A DNA stretch of 48,408 nucleotides from Gammaproteobacteria bacterium (GTDB lineage: Bacteria; Pseudomonadota; Gammaproteobacteria; Xanthomonadales; SZUA-36), in assembly GCA_024277815.1 (NCBI GenBank), contig JAJRUM010000017.1:1-48408 (forward strand), given 5' to 3'. Shown here one piece after another: positions 9,128-18,810 of the stretch. The translations under genes were made by a program, and so were the position numbers. Every line of letters begins with the position of its first letter. Position 1 is the stretch's first letter. The notes under the pieces were generated by a model. The model ran no database searches and was not told the DNA's origin. It was given only the letters and a program-made list of their open reading frames with translations.

Positions 9128-10018
9128 TCAATTCTCCAGAAGTTCGCCAGCGACCGGTCGTGGCATGGCGCCAGAACCCAACAACGCCAGTATGGAAGCA
9201 ATGTCATCACGCATATTGCGACGATCCATGATCATATCCACTGCACCCTTTTGCAGCAGGAATTCACTGCGCTGGAAACCCTCCGGCAATTTTTCGCGTA
9301 CCGTCTGCTCGATCACCCGGGGACCGGCAAAGCCGATCTGCGCCAGCGGTTCAGCGATATTGATATCGCCCAGCATCCCCAGACTGGCGGACACACCGCC
9401 GGTGGTCGGGTGGGTTAAAACAGAAATAAACGGGATACCCTTGTCACTGAGCCTCGCCAGCACGGCGGCGGTCTTGGCCATTTGCATCAGCGACAACAGG
9501 CCTTCCTGCATACGCGCACCGCCGCTGGCAGAAAAGCATATCAGTGGCGCGTTCAGGCGCAGGCTTTCCTGCCCGGCACGGGCAAACTTTTCGCCCACTA
9601 CCGAACCCATGGAACCACCCATAAAACCGAATTCGAATGCACAGGAAATGATATTCGCGTCCTTGAGCTTGCCAGCGAGCACTACCAGCGCATCGGTTTC
9701 ACCGGTTTTCTTCTGTGCAGCAGCAAGCCGTTCCTTGTACCGCTTCGAGTCCTTGAAGCGCAGCACATCTACAGATTCCATCCCTGGAGCCACTTCGCGC
9801 TGGCCATCCGGATCAAGAAAATACTTCAGCCGCTGCCGTGCATTCAACGGCATATGGTGGCTGCATTTCGGGCAAACCTGCAGATTCCTTTCAAGCTCAG
9901 GGCGGTACAGGACCGCAGTGCACGAGGTACATTTTGTCCACAAGCCCTCGGGTACATTGCGCTTATTGCCGCCTTCGGTGCGGATTCTCGATGGTCGTAA
10001 TTTATGAAACCAGCTCAT
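9128..10018 (-). CDS. accD: Acetyl-CoA carboxylase carboxyltransferase subunit beta
   Basis: Zinc-containing beta subunit of the carboxyltransferase half of acetyl-CoA carboxylase. With AccA it moves the carboxyl group from biotin to acetyl-CoA, making malonyl-CoA. The 296 residues match the family. The four-cysteine zinc ribbon is complete (C30, C33, C49, C52). The crotonase-like core contains [37 protein letters not shown] and [18 protein letters not shown], and ends with the [13 protein letters not shown] region. It lies between trpA and folC on the same strand, as in pseudomonads except that there trpF is the direct neighbour. Confidence 0.98.
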   Translation of the reverse strand: MSWFHKLRPSRIRTEGGNKRNVPEGLWTKCTSCTAVLYRPELERNLQVCPKCSHHMPLNARQRLKYFLDPDGQREVAPGMESVDVLRFKDSKRYKERLAAAQKKTGETDALVVLAGKLKDANIISCAFEFGFMGGSMGSVVGEKFARAGQESLRLNAPLICFSASGGARMQEGLLSLMQMAKTAAVLARLSDKGIPFISVLTHPTTGGVSASLGMLGDINIAEPLAQIGFAGPRVIEQTVREKLPEGFQRSEFLLQKGAVDMIMDRRNMRDDIASILALLGSGAMPRPVAGELLEN

Positions 10019-10057
10019 ACTATTTCAGTGTGTCCTGTTGGCCCGGGTGCGTAAAAA

Positions 10058-10867
10058 TCAAGCTGTATTGTCCAATGCCTTGCGTACCGGCGCAACAAAA
10101 GCCGTGGCAATCTCACAGGCTTTTGCTTCGCTGTCGGCCAGCGAAAGCGCTTCAACCAGCGCGCTGCCAATCACCACGGCATCGGCATGGGCCGCAACCG
10201 CAACCGCCATGTCGGCATTCTTGATGCCAAAACCCACCGCCACCGGCAGGTCGCTCAGCGCCCGGATTTGCCGCACGGGCTGCTCCAGTTCGGGTGAACT
10301 TAACTGCCCGGAACCGGTAATTCCCTTCAACGATACGTAATAGATAAAGCCACTGGCAACGGCGGTGATACCGGCCAGCCTGGTGCGGGTTGTGGTTGGC
10401 GCGACCAGGCAAATCCCGTCCAGCCCTGCTGCCTTCATGGCCTCGCCGAGTACACCGCGTTCCTCAGGGGGGCAATCCACGAGCAGCAGGCCATCAACGC
10501 CCGCCTGTTTGGCGGCGGCAGGAAACTGGCGGCGTCCAAAACGTTCCAGCGGATTCATGTAGCCCATCAGCACCACCGGCGTGGTCTGATCCTGGCGCCG
10601 GAACGCTGCCACCATCTCCAGCACCCGGTGCAGGTCAACCTGCTTCTCAATGGCACGTTCACTGGCCAGTTGGATAACCGGCCCATCGGCAGCGGGATCA
10701 GAGAATGGCACCCCCAGTTCAAGCAGGTTGGCACCACCCGCCACCAGCGCGTGCATGATGGCTACTGTCCAGTCCGGATCGGGATCTCCGGCGGTAATAA
10801 ACGGGATCAGCACTTTGCTGCCGGCCTTGCCGGCCGCTGTGAAACAATTCTGGATGCGCTGGCTCAT
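10058..10867 (-). CDS. trpA: Tryptophan synthase alpha chain
   Basis: Alpha subunit that cleaves indole-3-glycerol phosphate and channels indole to TrpB. The 269 residues match the TIM-barrel family. The two catalytic acids are in place: Glu50 in [11 protein letters not shown] and Asp61 in [17 protein letters not shown] and [10 protein letters not shown], which help bind substrate phosphate, are also seen. The ATG overlaps the trpB stop as ATGA, the usual coupling that keeps subunits in equal amounts. accD follows after 39 bp. Confidence 0.98.
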   Translation of the reverse strand: MSQRIQNCFTAAGKAGSKVLIPFITAGDPDPDWTVAIMHALVAGGANLLELGVPFSDPAADGPVIQLASERAIEKQVDLHRVLEMVAAFRRQDQTTPVVLMGYMNPLERFGRRQFPAAAKQAGVDGLLLVDCPPEERGVLGEAMKAAGLDGICLVAPTTTRTRLAGITAVASGFIYYVSLKGITGSGQLSSPELEQPVRQIRALSDLPVAVGFGIKNADMAVAVAAHADAVVIGSALVEALSLADSEAKACEIATAFVAPVRKALDNTA

Positions 10868-12072
10868 AGGGTCATGCCTTCCAGTGCGGCAACCGTTTGT
10901 ACATCTTTGTCACCGCGACCGGACAGGTTGATCAGCACTTTCTGGTCCGGGCGCATTTCCGCAGCCAGCTTGTAGCCATAAGCCAGTGCATGGCTGCTTT
11001 CCAGTGCCGGCATGATACCTTCCAGGCGGGTCAACTGGTGAAACGCGGCCAGCGCCTCATCATCTGTCACGCTGACGTAATTTGCCCGACCGGTCTCCTT
11101 CAGCCATGAGTGCTCCGGGCCGACACCCGGATAGTCCAGGCCGGCAGACACCGAGTGGGTTTGCATAATCTGGCCGGCATCATCATCCAGCAGGTAGGTA
11201 CGACAACCATGTAATACACCGGGCCGGCCTGCACACAGCGAAGCGGCGTGCTCACCACTTTCAAGCCCGCGGCCCGCGGCTTCAACGCCAAACATCTGCA
11301 CATCTGCATCAGCGATGAAAGGATGGAACAGCCCCATTGCATTGGAGCCCCCACCCACACAAGCGACCAGCGCGTCGGGCAGGCAATCGCACATTTGCAA
11401 CATTTGCCGGCGTGCTTCACGGCCGATCACGGCGTTGAAATCCCGCACCATCTCGGGGTACGGATGCGGGCCGGCCACCGTGCCGATAATGTAGAAGGTA
11501 TCATCGACGTTGGTCACCCAGTCACGCATGGCCTCGTTAAGCGCATCTTTGAGGGTCGCAGAGCCCGAAGTCACCGCAGTCACTCCGGCGCCAAGCAGGC
11601 GCATCCTGAAGACATTGATGGCCTGTCTTTCGATATCGACCGCACCCATGTAGACCTGGCAGGTCTGGTTCAGGCGGGCCGCCACCGTCGCCGAGGCGAC
11701 GCCGTGCTGCCCTGCACCGGTCTCAGCAATGACACGCCGCTTGCCCATATGTTGCGCCAGCAAGCCCTGGCCCATGGTGTTGTTGATCTTGTGGGCGCCC
11801 GTGTGGTTCAGGTCTTCCCGTTTCAGGTAAATCTTCGCCCCGCCAGCCGCCTCAGAGTACCGTTGTGCGTAATACACCGGCGAAGGCCTGCCGACATAGT
11901 GCGCCAGATCCTGGTACATACGCTGTATGAACTCTTCATCTTTGCGCCAGCGCCCGTAAGCCTCGCGTAACTCATCCAATGCGTGCATCAGGGTTTCAGA
12001 AACGAAACGTCCGCCGAACTCGCCGAAATGGCCGCCGCTGTCAGGCAGGCCGGATTGGTCTTCAGTCATCAT
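10864..12072 (-). CDS. trpB: Tryptophan synthase beta chain
   Basis: PLP enzyme that condenses indole with serine to make tryptophan, in an alpha2-beta2 complex with TrpA. The 402 residues match the family. [13 protein letters not shown] near the N-terminus is diagnostic. K95 in [11 protein letters not shown] forms the Schiff base, and [12 protein letters not shown] binds the cofactor phosphate. Two adjacent ATG codons (12072 and 12069) could start it, and neither has a strong ribosome site. trpF begins the tryptophan set 28 bp upstream. trpE, trpG, trpD and trpC are not in this window, so the pathway is split as in pseudomonads and xanthomonads. Confidence 0.98.
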   Translation of the reverse strand: MMTEDQSGLPDSGGHFGEFGGRFVSETLMHALDELREAYGRWRKDEEFIQRMYQDLAHYVGRPSPVYYAQRYSEAAGGAKIYLKREDLNHTGAHKINNTMGQGLLAQHMGKRRVIAETGAGQHGVASATVAARLNQTCQVYMGAVDIERQAINVFRMRLLGAGVTAVTSGSATLKDALNEAMRDWVTNVDDTFYIIGTVAGPHPYPEMVRDFNAVIGREARRQMLQMCDCLPDALVACVGGGSNAMGLFHPFIADADVQMFGVEAAGRGLESGEHAASLCAGRPGVLHGCRTYLLDDDAGQIMQTHSVSAGLDYPGVGPEHSWLKETGRANYVSVTDDEALAAFHQLTRLEGIMPALESSHALAYGYKLAAEMRPDQKVLINLSGRGDKDVQTVAALEGMTL

Positions 12073-12100
12073 TTATTGCCATTTTTTCAATTAATCTCAT

Positions 12101-12721
12101 TTACCCGGCCGCCTGCCTTACCGCCCTGACAAACGCCTGCACCCGCTGCGCATCCTTGATGCCAGGCGCACTTTCAACGCCGCTGGAGACATCCACGGCC
12201 GAGGGCCTGATGGCAGCAATAGCACCGCCGACATTGCCGGCATGCAAGCCACCGGCCAGCCAGACCTCAGACTTCAGCGGTCGCGACAGGTTCCAGTCAA
12301 ATACTTTACCGCTACCACCGGGCTCACCCGCCTTGTGGCTATCCAGTAACAAGCCGGCAGCATCGGGATAATCAAGCTCTGCCTGCCTGGCGGACTGTGC
12401 GTCCTGCATCGCCACGGCCTTCAGGTAGGGCACGCCGAAGCGTCCGCAATCGCCTTGGGTTTCACGGCCATGAAACTGCAGGACATCCAGACGCACAAGC
12501 GCAAGCACCTGCTCAACTTCTTCCGGGCCCTGGTCGAGAAACAAGCCTACACGCAATACACCCGCAGGAACATGCGCAACCAACTGCTGCGCCCGCTGTG
12601 CAGAAATTTGACGGGGACTGCGGGTGAAGACAAAGCCGACTGCATCCACCCCTGCTGCCACCACGACTTTGACATCCTCAACACGGGTCAGGCCACAAAT
12701 CTTTATTTTGACCTTACTCAC
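12101..12721 (-). CDS. trpF: Phosphoribosylanthranilate isomerase
   Basis: Third enzyme of tryptophan synthesis, an Amadori isomerase acting on phosphoribosylanthranilate. The 206-residue single-domain TIM barrel carries the catalytic cysteine in KIKICGLTR (C9), and the Asp and phosphate-binding motifs of the barrel end (LAGGLHAGNV and VDVSSGVESAPGIKD). It is not fused to TrpC, unlike in E. coli. The start is GTG and overlaps the truA stop (GTGA), so translation is probably coupled to truA as in other gammaproteobacteria with a truA-trpF pair. Confidence 0.96.
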   Translation of the reverse strand: MSKVKIKICGLTRVEDVKVVVAAGVDAVGFVFTRSPRQISAQRAQQLVAHVPAGVLRVGLFLDQGPEEVEQVLALVRLDVLQFHGRETQGDCGRFGVPYLKAVAMQDAQSARQAELDYPDAAGLLLDSHKAGEPGGSGKVFDWNLSRPLKSEVWLAGGLHAGNVGGAIAAIRPSAVDVSSGVESAPGIKDAQRVQAFVRAVRQAAG

Positions 12722-13515
12722 TCCCGCTCGCCCGGTGGCGCAAATGGAAAGGCCACGGCCTGTTCCGGCAAGCCATATTTGGCATCATAGCGTACCTGCA
12801 TAAAGCATAAACCCTGCGCTTCTGCGGTCACCCCGGCAAGTTTGCGGTCCCTGCCCTGCAAAATATCACTGAACCATTGTATTGACTGTTCGCCACGGCC
12901 AACTGTCAACAGGCTGCCGACGATATTGCGGACCATATGATAGAGGAAGGCATTGGCAGTGATATCGATCTCAACCAGGTCCTGCCGGCGCTGCACACTG
13001 ATGGCAGTCACCTCCCGGGTGGCATGTTGTGCAGAACAGCCTGCCGAACGGAAGGCACTGAAATCGTGACGGCCAAGCAATGCCTGCGCGGCAACATGCA
13101 TGCGCCCTTCATCAAGATCCTCCCTGCACCAGCCATAGTAAGCCGCACCGATGGCCGGCTTAACCCAGCGGTTCATAATGCTGTAGCGATAGCTGCGGGA
13201 GTAGGCGCCAAAGCGGGCGTGAAAGCTGTCGTCGACCGGTCGAATCCAGACCACCCTGACGGCGGCAGGTAAATTGGAGTTGATACCAAGCATCCATTGC
13301 CGGGTGGTGCGCTCGGCAGCGCTGTCAAAATGGACCACCTGGCCACGTGCGTGTACGCCGGTATCCGTGCGTCCGGCGCAAATAACGGTTAGCGGGTGAT
13401 CGGCCACCACCGACAGCGCACGTTCAACACTGCTCTGCACTGACGCTGCTTCACTTTGTCGTTGCCAGCCAAAAAAGCCGGCGCCATCATATTCCAGTCC
13501 AAGTGCATAGCGCAT
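12718..13515 (-). CDS. truA: tRNA pseudouridine(38-40) synthase
   Basis: Forms pseudouridine at positions 38-40 of the tRNA anticodon arm. The 265 residues match the TruA family. It starts MRYALGLEYDGAGFFGWQRQ, carries the catalytic aspartate in CAGRTDTGVHARGQVVHF (D51), and shows the C-terminal NAFLYHMVRNIVGSLLTVGRG motif. It lies 16 bp after the end of fimV and overlaps trpF by four bases. The fimV-truA-trpF order is common in pseudomonads. Confidence 0.97.
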   Translation of the reverse strand: MRYALGLEYDGAGFFGWQRQSEAASVQSSVERALSVVADHPLTVICAGRTDTGVHARGQVVHFDSAAERTTRQWMLGINSNLPAAVRVVWIRPVDDSFHARFGAYSRSYRYSIMNRWVKPAIGAAYYGWCREDLDEGRMHVAAQALLGRHDFSAFRSAGCSAQHATREVTAISVQRRQDLVEIDITANAFLYHMVRNIVGSLLTVGRGEQSIQWFSDILQGRDRKLAGVTAEAQGLCFMQVRYDAKYGLPEQAVAFPFAPPGERE

Positions 13516-13531
13516 GGCATGTCACTGCAAC

Positions 13532-14998
13532 TCAGAGTTCATCCATCATTTGCAGTGCTTCAGCCTTTTGCGCTTCATCACCGCTGTCTAATACGTCGTC
13601 GAGCATGGACTTCGCAGCTTCCTTGTCACCCAGTGACAGATAAGCTCTTGCCAGGTCAAGCTTGACTTCCGGATCGTGATCTTCGTCGCCGGTTGCCTCA
13701 TCTTCTGCAACGGGTTCCGGTTCCGGTTCCGGTTCCGGTTCCGGCTCTGGTTCCGGCTCTGGTTCTGTTTCCGGTTCCACACGAACTTTCGTTCCGGATT
13801 TCTCACTCACGCCATCCTCGTAACGATCCAGAAGTCGCAACAGATCCTCAGCTTCCTCAGTCACTTCCTTGACGGCTTCAGTTTTCTCTTCAACCCGCTC
13901 AGCTTCAACCCGCTCAGCTTCAACCCGCTCAGTTTCAACCCGCTCAGTTTCAAACTGTTGGCTGCTCCTGCGCCGTAAAACCCAGACTATCGCTGCGATC
14001 AGCAGTAGTGCAAGCCCGGCAATCCAGGCAAAACCACCTGCATACCAAGGTTGTTCTTCACCACCCGGTGTCAATGCAACCGGCTGCTCAGGCTTGTCAG
14101 CAGCGCGCTTCTCCGCCAGTGCAGACTCGACTTTTGCCAGTCCGGCATCCTCGACCTCAAGCGGCGTACCTGCCTGCTGGTCGGATTCCAGCTCATCAAT
14201 GCGGTCTTTCAGATAGGCATTTTCCTGCCGCGCATTCACCAGTTCTTCTTCTGCGCGTGCCATTTCTTCCATCATGGCCCGGTCAGCGGCTTCCTGGTCC
14301 AGCCTGGCTTGCAGATCAGATGTTTCTTCCTGCTCCATAGGCGGCACTAATTCAAGGTGTCCGGTATCTTCCTCAATGGCTTCTTCCGGCAAAGTTTCAG
14401 TCAGCGTCTCCTGGTAATCGCCGGTATCTGCAACCGTTGGCGCAATGAAATCCGGGGCCGCCGTGCGGATGCCGGTACGAATCTCTTCTTCCTGGCGTAA
14501 AACCTCCAGCATCGCTTCCCCTGAACTGAGAGCCGTGACTTCGTTAAAGGTGGGCAAACGCAAAATTACACCGCGTTTAAGAGCGTTGATGTTCTCGCGG
14601 ATAAATGCTTCCGGATTCTTGCGCTGCAATGCCAGCATGGTCTGGTTGATGCTGTAACCCGTACCCTGGCTGTATTCACGGGCGATACCCCAAAGGGTCT
14701 CGCCGCGAGCCACCGGGCCATAAACTTCCGCATCGTCCATCTCTTCGACGGGTTCATCGAACGCCTCTTCACTTTCCTCTGCTACAGCCTCTTCGACCTG
14801 TAGCGTTTCCTCTTCTGCAGCAGGTTCGTCTGCCACAGCTTCTGGCTCGTCTGCCACAGCTTCTGGCTCGTCTGCCACAGCTTCTGGCTCGTCTGCCACA
14901 GCTTCTGGTTCTTCCGCCACGGCCTCTGGTTCTTCAACGACTGCTTCAGGTTCTGCTGCGGCCGGCTCGGATTCTTCAGTGATAGCTTCCGGCTGCAC
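13532..14998 (-). CDS. fimV: FimV-like protein, C-terminal part (LysM, membrane helix, FimV C-domain), separated by an in-frame stop
   Basis: FimV/HubP is a polar inner-membrane hub protein needed for type IV pilus function and polarity. This part has 488 residues if it restarts at GTG 14998, two codons after a TAA in the same frame as the upstream N-terminal part. In order it shows glutamate-, proline- and alanine-rich repeats (about 1-70), a LysM domain at about 92-150 (YGPVARGETLWGIAREYS to GVILRLP), and a long coiled-coil-like acidic segment. A membrane helix (WIAGLALLLIAAIVWVL) is followed by RRR, then low-complexity repeats, then the conserved FimV C-terminal motif (DLARAYLSLGDKEAAKSML). 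No ribosome site precedes the GTG, and a restart product would lack a signal peptide. It could be a real nonsense mutation, a sequence error, or stop readthrough. Confidence 0.8.
   Translation of the reverse strand: MQPEAITEESEPAAAEPEAVVEEPEAVAEEPEAVADEPEAVADEPEAVADEPEAVADEPAAEEETLQVEEAVAEESEEAFDEPVEEMDDAEVYGPVARGETLWGIAREYSQGTGYSINQTMLALQRKNPEAFIRENINALKRGVILRLPTFNEVTALSSGEAMLEVLRQEEEIRTGIRTAAPDFIAPTVADTGDYQETLTETLPEEAIEEDTGHLELVPPMEQEETSDLQARLDQEAADRAMMEEMARAEEELVNARQENAYLKDRIDELESDQQAGTPLEVEDAGLAKVESALAEKRAADKPEQPVALTPGGEEQPWYAGGFAWIAGLALLLIAAIVWVLRRRSSQQFETERVETERVEAERVEAERVEEKTEAVKEVTEEAEDLLRLLDRYEDGVSEKSGTKVRVEPETEPEPEPEPEPEPEPEPEPVAEDEATGDEDHDPEVKLDLARAYLSLGDKEAAKSMLDDVLDSGDEAQKAEALQMMDEL
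14833..14937 (-). repeat. 21-bp tandem repeats inside fimV
   Basis: Three consecutive identical 21-bp units start at 14833, 14854 and 14875 and encode the EPEAVAD heptad. Two diverged units follow at 14896 and 14917. Two more short tandem tracts occur in the same gene: a 15-bp unit encoding ERVEA (about 13889-13950) and a 6-bp unit encoding Glu-Pro (about 13716-13780). Such tracts are prone to length change. Confidence 0.85.
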
Positions 14999-15001
14999 TT
15001 C

Positions 15002-15004
15002 TTA
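15002..15004 (-). other. fimV: In-frame TAA stop splitting fimV
   Basis: The minus strand reads GCA GCC TAA GAA GTG CAG CCG. Both sides are in one frame and both fit FimV composition (PPPAA before, EVQPEAITEESEP after). One base change from CAA or GAA would make this TAA, so a single substitution or a base error explains the split. Confidence 0.85.
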
Positions 15005-15565
15005 GGCTGCTGGCGGTGGTTCCTGTACGACCGGTTCCAGTTCCTGCACCACCGGCTCGGGTGCCGTGGGCGGTGCCTTGACCACTGCTGGCTGGCGCTG
15101 GACCGGCGGCCTTGCTGCCGGCTTGGCTACCGGCTTGATGACAACCGGTGGAGCAGCTGATTCAAATGTCGGTGGATCGAGGAACAGTGTATATTCGCGC
15201 AACATGCGGCCACTGGCCCAGACGACTTCGACGAGTATTTGCACCACAGGTTCGTTGACAACCTCGGCGCTGGTAATACGAATATGCGGCTTGCCGCTGT
15301 CGGTAATCACATCAAAATTGAGCGGTACAATAATGGCTGACTGGCTCAAGCCGAGTAATGCAAAATCATCTGCAGACGCCAGACCGGCGGTAATGCTCTG
15401 TAATTCAGCATCTGACCGGCTGATTAACTCGACCCTGACATCCAGTGGCTGGTTCAGGTACGAGTTGACACTTGCGCCGCCAAGACCCAGTGCAAACAGC
15501 ACCGGACTACTCAGCATCAGCGCAACAGCCACAGCCCATTGAAATCGTTTATGCATTCCTGTCAC
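15002..15565 (-). CDS. fimV: FimV-like protein, N-terminal part (signal peptide and FimV N-domain)
   Basis: 187 residues. The start MTGMHKRFQWAVAVALMLSSPVLFALGLG looks like a signal peptide. The conserved FimV N-terminal domain follows (GGASVNSYLNQPLDVRVEL and LASADDFALLGL, about 30-130). This domain includes VRILVEVVW-like strands and LLREYTLFLDPP-like residues (here MLREYTLFLDPP). After it a proline-rich linker runs into the TAA. On its own this would be a secreted fragment without the LysM domain or the membrane anchor. asd ends 102 bp upstream. An alternative in-frame ATG for MHKRFQW lies three codons in. Confidence 0.8.
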   Translation of the reverse strand: MTGMHKRFQWAVAVALMLSSPVLFALGLGGASVNSYLNQPLDVRVELISRSDAELQSITAGLASADDFALLGLSQSAIIVPLNFDVITDSGKPHIRITSAEVVNEPVVQILVEVVWASGRMLREYTLFLDPPTFESAAPPVVIKPVAKPAARPPVQRQPAVVKAPPTAPEPVVQELEPVVQEPPPAA

Positions 15566-15667
15566 TCCCTGACCGTCAGGATGGCGGATTAAATATCAGC
15601 GGGAAGCCTCTGCGATAATTCATGCAGTATCTGGCAGGCCCCGCTCATCAGTTTACGTTTGCTTGCC

Positions 15668-16702
15668 TCATGTTTCCACTGACATTTTGTCACCGACCAT
15701 GGTTTTTAGTATTTGAACCGCATTCAAAGCCGCGCCTTTGCGCACATTATCGCCCACCACCCACAGATTGATACCCCGTGGGTGGGTGTGGTCGCGGCGC
15801 AAGCGGCTGACATATACAGCATCTTTTCCCGCCGCATGGGTAACGGCTGTTACCTGGGCCTCGGGGCTTAAGTCTTCAACCAGTTCAAGGCCCGGTGCCG
15901 CGTGCATCAGTTCCCGGACTTCCGCAATACTGATATCCCGCGTCGTTTCCAGGTGGACAGCCTCTGAATGGCCAAAGAACACCGGGATGCGCACTGCTGT
16001 TGCGTTGACACCGATGGCCGGGTCACGCAGGATTTTGCTGGTTTCCCACTGCAACTTCATTTCTTCACGCGTGTAGTCATTATCCTGCATCGTATCAATG
16101 ACCGGGATGGCATTGAAGGCAATGGGCTGTGCAAATGCCGAGGGCACAACGTCTTTGAAACTCAGCCGGTCCATGGTCTGGCGCGCCAACTCCTCCATGC
16201 CCTTGCGGCCGGCGCCGGAAACCGATTGGTAGGTCGCCACGTTAATACGCTCAATGCCGGCAACCGCGTGAATCGGCGCAATCGCGACCAGCATCTGTAT
16301 CGTGGAACAGTTCGGGTTGGCAACAATCGCACCCGCCTCCAGGCCTTCCAGCAGATCCGCATTGATCTCCGGCACCACCAGCGGTATGTCATCGTCCTGG
16401 CGGAAAGCCGAAGTATTATCAATAACGGTGCAGCCTGCCGCCGACGCACGCGGGACGTATTTCAGGCTGGTACCGCCACCGGCTGAAAACAAGGCAAAAT
16501 CCGCCTGTGAGAAATCAAAATCCTCCAGCACTTCAACCGCCACGAAGCGCTTGCCGAACTCGACGGTTTTCCCCAACGACTTTTCGCTGGCCAGGGCATG
16601 GATAGTGCAGTCTTTAAAGCCATTTTCCACCAGGATGGAAAGCATCGACTCACCGACCGCGCCGGTCGCACCCACCACGGCAATTCTCAATTTATTACTC
16701 AT
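15668..16702 (-). CDS. asd: Aspartate-semialdehyde dehydrogenase
   Basis: Reduces aspartyl phosphate to aspartate semialdehyde with NADPH, feeding lysine, diaminopimelate, threonine and methionine synthesis. The 344 residues show the nucleotide-binding VVGATGAVGESML, the catalytic cysteine in ANPNCSTIQM (C132), and QSVSGAGRKGMEEL. The length and the SNKLRIAVVGATG start fit the shorter type found in many bacteria rather than the longer E. coli type. aroC lies 41 bp upstream and fimV downstream. The asd-fimV-truA order is typical of pseudomonads and relatives. Confidence 0.97.
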   Translation of the reverse strand: MSNKLRIAVVGATGAVGESMLSILVENGFKDCTIHALASEKSLGKTVEFGKRFVAVEVLEDFDFSQADFALFSAGGGTSLKYVPRASAAGCTVIDNTSAFRQDDDIPLVVPEINADLLEGLEAGAIVANPNCSTIQMLVAIAPIHAVAGIERINVATYQSVSGAGRKGMEELARQTMDRLSFKDVVPSAFAQPIAFNAIPVIDTMQDNDYTREEMKLQWETSKILRDPAIGVNATAVRIPVFFGHSEAVHLETTRDISIAEVRELMHAAPGLELVEDLSPEAQVTAVTHAAGKDAVYVSRLRRDHTHPRGINLWVVGDNVRKGAALNAVQILKTMVGDKMSVET

Positions 16703-16743
16703 GTCTGTACATCATCCATTTTTAAAAATCAGCTAAATCCATA

Positions 16744-17805
16744 TTAACCATTCTGGGCCCGCTGCCTGAGCACATGATCCATTAACACCAGCGCCAGCAT
16801 GGCCTCCACAATCGGCGTTGCCCGGATTCCCACACAGGGATCGTGGCGGCCACGGGTTATGACCTCCACCGGATTGCCGTGAATATCCACACTGCGGCAT
16901 GGGATTCTGAGGCTGGAAGCCGGCTTGAACGCCACGCTGACCAGCACATCCTGGCCGCTGGAAATGCCACCCAGCACACCACCGGCATGGTTGCTTAAAA
17001 AACCGTCCGGTGTAATCTCGTCCCGGTGGCGGGTTCCCAGTTGCTCAACACAGGCAAAGCCCGCACCAATCTCGACCGCCTTGGCCGCATTGATACCCAT
17101 CATGGCTGCCGCCAGATCGGCATCCAGCTTGCCGTACACCGGTTCTCCGAGCCCGGCGGGCACATTGCTCGCCCTGACAGAAATCCGCGCACCCACCGAA
17201 TCACCCGATTTCCGCAGGCTGTCCATGTACTCCTCAAGTTGCGGCACCACCGAGGCATCGGGGCTGAAGAACGGATTATCATCAACGCTCTCAAGATCCA
17301 TCACCTCGTCGGTGCGTATCGGTCCCAGCTGCGCCAGCCAGCCCTGTATTTCTATGCCGAAGTGCTCGTTCAGGTACTTTTTGGCGATCGCCCCCGCTGC
17401 CACGCGCATGGTGGTTTCACGAGCCGACGAGCGGCCACCGCCACGGTAATCGCGGACGCCATATTTTTTCCAATAGGTAAAGTCGGCATGGCCCGGCCGG
17501 AATTTCTCTGCAATATCGGCATAGTCGCGGGAGCGCGCATCACTGTTTTCTATCAGCAACGCAATCGGTGTACCGGTGGTGAGACCTTCAAACACCCCGG
17601 ACAAAACCTGTACTTCGTCTTTTTCTTTGCGCTGCGAAGTATGCCGGCTTCTGCCCGTTGCGCGGCGCAACAGTTCTTTCTGAATAGCCGCCGCATCGAT
17701 CTCCAGCCCCGGTGGGCAACCGTCGATAACACAACCGATAGCCGGGCCGTGGCTCTCCCCGAAAGTGGTCATTCTGAACAGGCGACCAAAGGTATTATCA
17801 GACAT
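16744..17805 (-). CDS. aroC: Chorismate synthase
   Basis: Last shikimate-pathway enzyme. It makes chorismate from EPSP by trans-elimination and needs reduced FMN. The 353 residues begin [34 protein letters not shown], the family start, which is why I chose the ATG at 17805 over an in-frame start 31 codons upstream inside prmB. Further signatures are [24 protein letters not shown], the arginine-rich [22 protein letters not shown], and a C-terminal [18 protein letters not shown]. It overlaps the end of prmB by 8 bases. Confidence 0.98.
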   Translation of the reverse strand: MSDNTFGRLFRMTTFGESHGPAIGCVIDGCPPGLEIDAAAIQKELLRRATGRSRHTSQRKEKDEVQVLSGVFEGLTTGTPIALLIENSDARSRDYADIAEKFRPGHADFTYWKKYGVRDYRGGGRSSARETTMRVAAGAIAKKYLNEHFGIEIQGWLAQLGPIRTDEVMDLESVDDNPFFSPDASVVPQLEEYMDSLRKSGDSVGARISVRASNVPAGLGEPVYGKLDADLAAAMMGINAAKAVEIGAGFACVEQLGTRHRDEITPDGFLSNHAGGVLGGISSGQDVLVSVAFKPASSLRIPCRSVDIHGNPVEVITRGRHDPCVGIRATPIVEAMLALVLMDHVLRQRAQNG

Positions 17806-18739
17806 TTTCCCGTTGCTCCAGCACGCTACGCACATCCCCTCGACATGCGACCAGTTGATCATACTCCAGCAGGAATATCCCGTCTCCACCACGGTCAAAT
17901 TCCAGCCATAAAAAAGGCACTCGCGGCAACAGATCGATCAGGCTTTGTGCACTCTCCCCGACCTCCATTACCAGGATGCCCTGGCGTTTCAGCCAGACAG
18001 GTGCAGCATCCAGCATTTTCAGCACAATATCCAGTCCGTCGGCACCACTGACGAGACCCAGCGATGGCTCCGCATGATATTCGTCGGGCAATTGCGCAAA
18101 AACATCAGCAGCCACGTAAGGTGGATTGCTGACAATCAGGTCATACCTGCCCTTGTCCCCCGCGGCAAACGGCATGTCAGCAAACAGATCCGAGCGCAAT
18201 AAACTGACCTGCTCGCCAACCTGGTGACGTTGTACGTTAGCGGCGGCAATTTCCAGCGCTGCAGAGGAAATATCCACCGCATCAACCTGCATATCCGGCA
18301 TCCAGACCGCCATCGCAGTCGCCAGGCAGCCCCCACCGGTGCACATATCCAGTGCCCTGCCCCGTCCAGCCTTATCCGCCTCAACGGCCAGCCACGGAGA
18401 GAACTGCCCGCGAATCAGCTCGGCCAGCGGCGAGCGCGGCACCAGCACCTCGGGCGTCACTGCAAACTCCAGACCGCAAAACCGGGCACTACCGGTCAGA
18501 TAAGCCAACGGACAACGCTCATCAATGCGTCGCTGCAATAACTGCTCGAGTTGTGACTGCTGCGCAGCACTCAAAACCACATCCCAGCCAGTGAAGCTGC
18601 CATCCAACGCTGCGCCCAGCACATGCAACACCAGCCAGGCCGCCTCGTCACGGGCATTATCGGTACCGTGCCCGAAAAACAGGCCGGCACGGTCCATCTT
18701 ATCAGCACAATATTCCACCCAGTCAGCAGCGCTACGCAT
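17798..18739 (-). CDS. prmB: 50S ribosomal protein L3 N5-glutamine methyltransferase
   Basis: SAM-dependent methyltransferase that modifies a glutamine of ribosomal protein L3. The 313 residues carry an N-terminal helical domain, the SAM-binding [15 protein letters not shown] (about 130-144), the acidic end of strand two (VDAVDIS), and the glutamine-binding NPPY at 205-208. The region [18 protein letters not shown] and the end [13 protein letters not shown] separate it from the paralogue PrmC. I prefer the ATG at 18739, which has GGGGG about seven bases upstream. An ATG at 18751 would add four residues. prmB before aroC is common in gammaproteobacteria. psd diverges upstream. Confidence 0.94.
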   Translation of the reverse strand: MRSAADWVEYCADKMDRAGLFFGHGTDNARDEAAWLVLHVLGAALDGSFTGWDVVLSAAQQSQLEQLLQRRIDERCPLAYLTGSARFCGLEFAVTPEVLVPRSPLAELIRGQFSPWLAVEADKAGRGRALDMCTGGGCLATAMAVWMPDMQVDAVDISSAALEIAAANVQRHQVGEQVSLLRSDLFADMPFAAGDKGRYDLIVSNPPYVAADVFAQLPDEYHAEPSLGLVSGADGLDIVLKMLDAAPVWLKRQGILVMEVGESAQSLIDLLPRVPFLWLEFDRGGDGIFLLEYDQLVACRGDVRSVLEQRENV

Positions 18740-18810
18740 AAAAGCCCCCATGTTTCGTGGCTGGCATTATAATTGACTGCCATGAAGTTGGCGCGGGCCA
18801 TGTTGAACCA

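Noticed and set aside
9099..10007. 302-codon open frame opposite accD
   Set aside because: Antisense to accD, which has intact zinc ligands and motifs; no independent support.
13676..13978. Repetitive Phe-Arg protein on the plus strand
   Set aside because: Simply the reverse reading of the Glu-Pro and ERVEA repeats in fimV.
14827..14937. CRISPR-like array
   Set aside because: The 21-bp repeats are contiguous, without spacers, and encode a regular protein heptad.
17026..18051. 341-codon open frame opposite aroC and prmB
   Set aside because: Spans two well-supported genes on the other strand; no family features.
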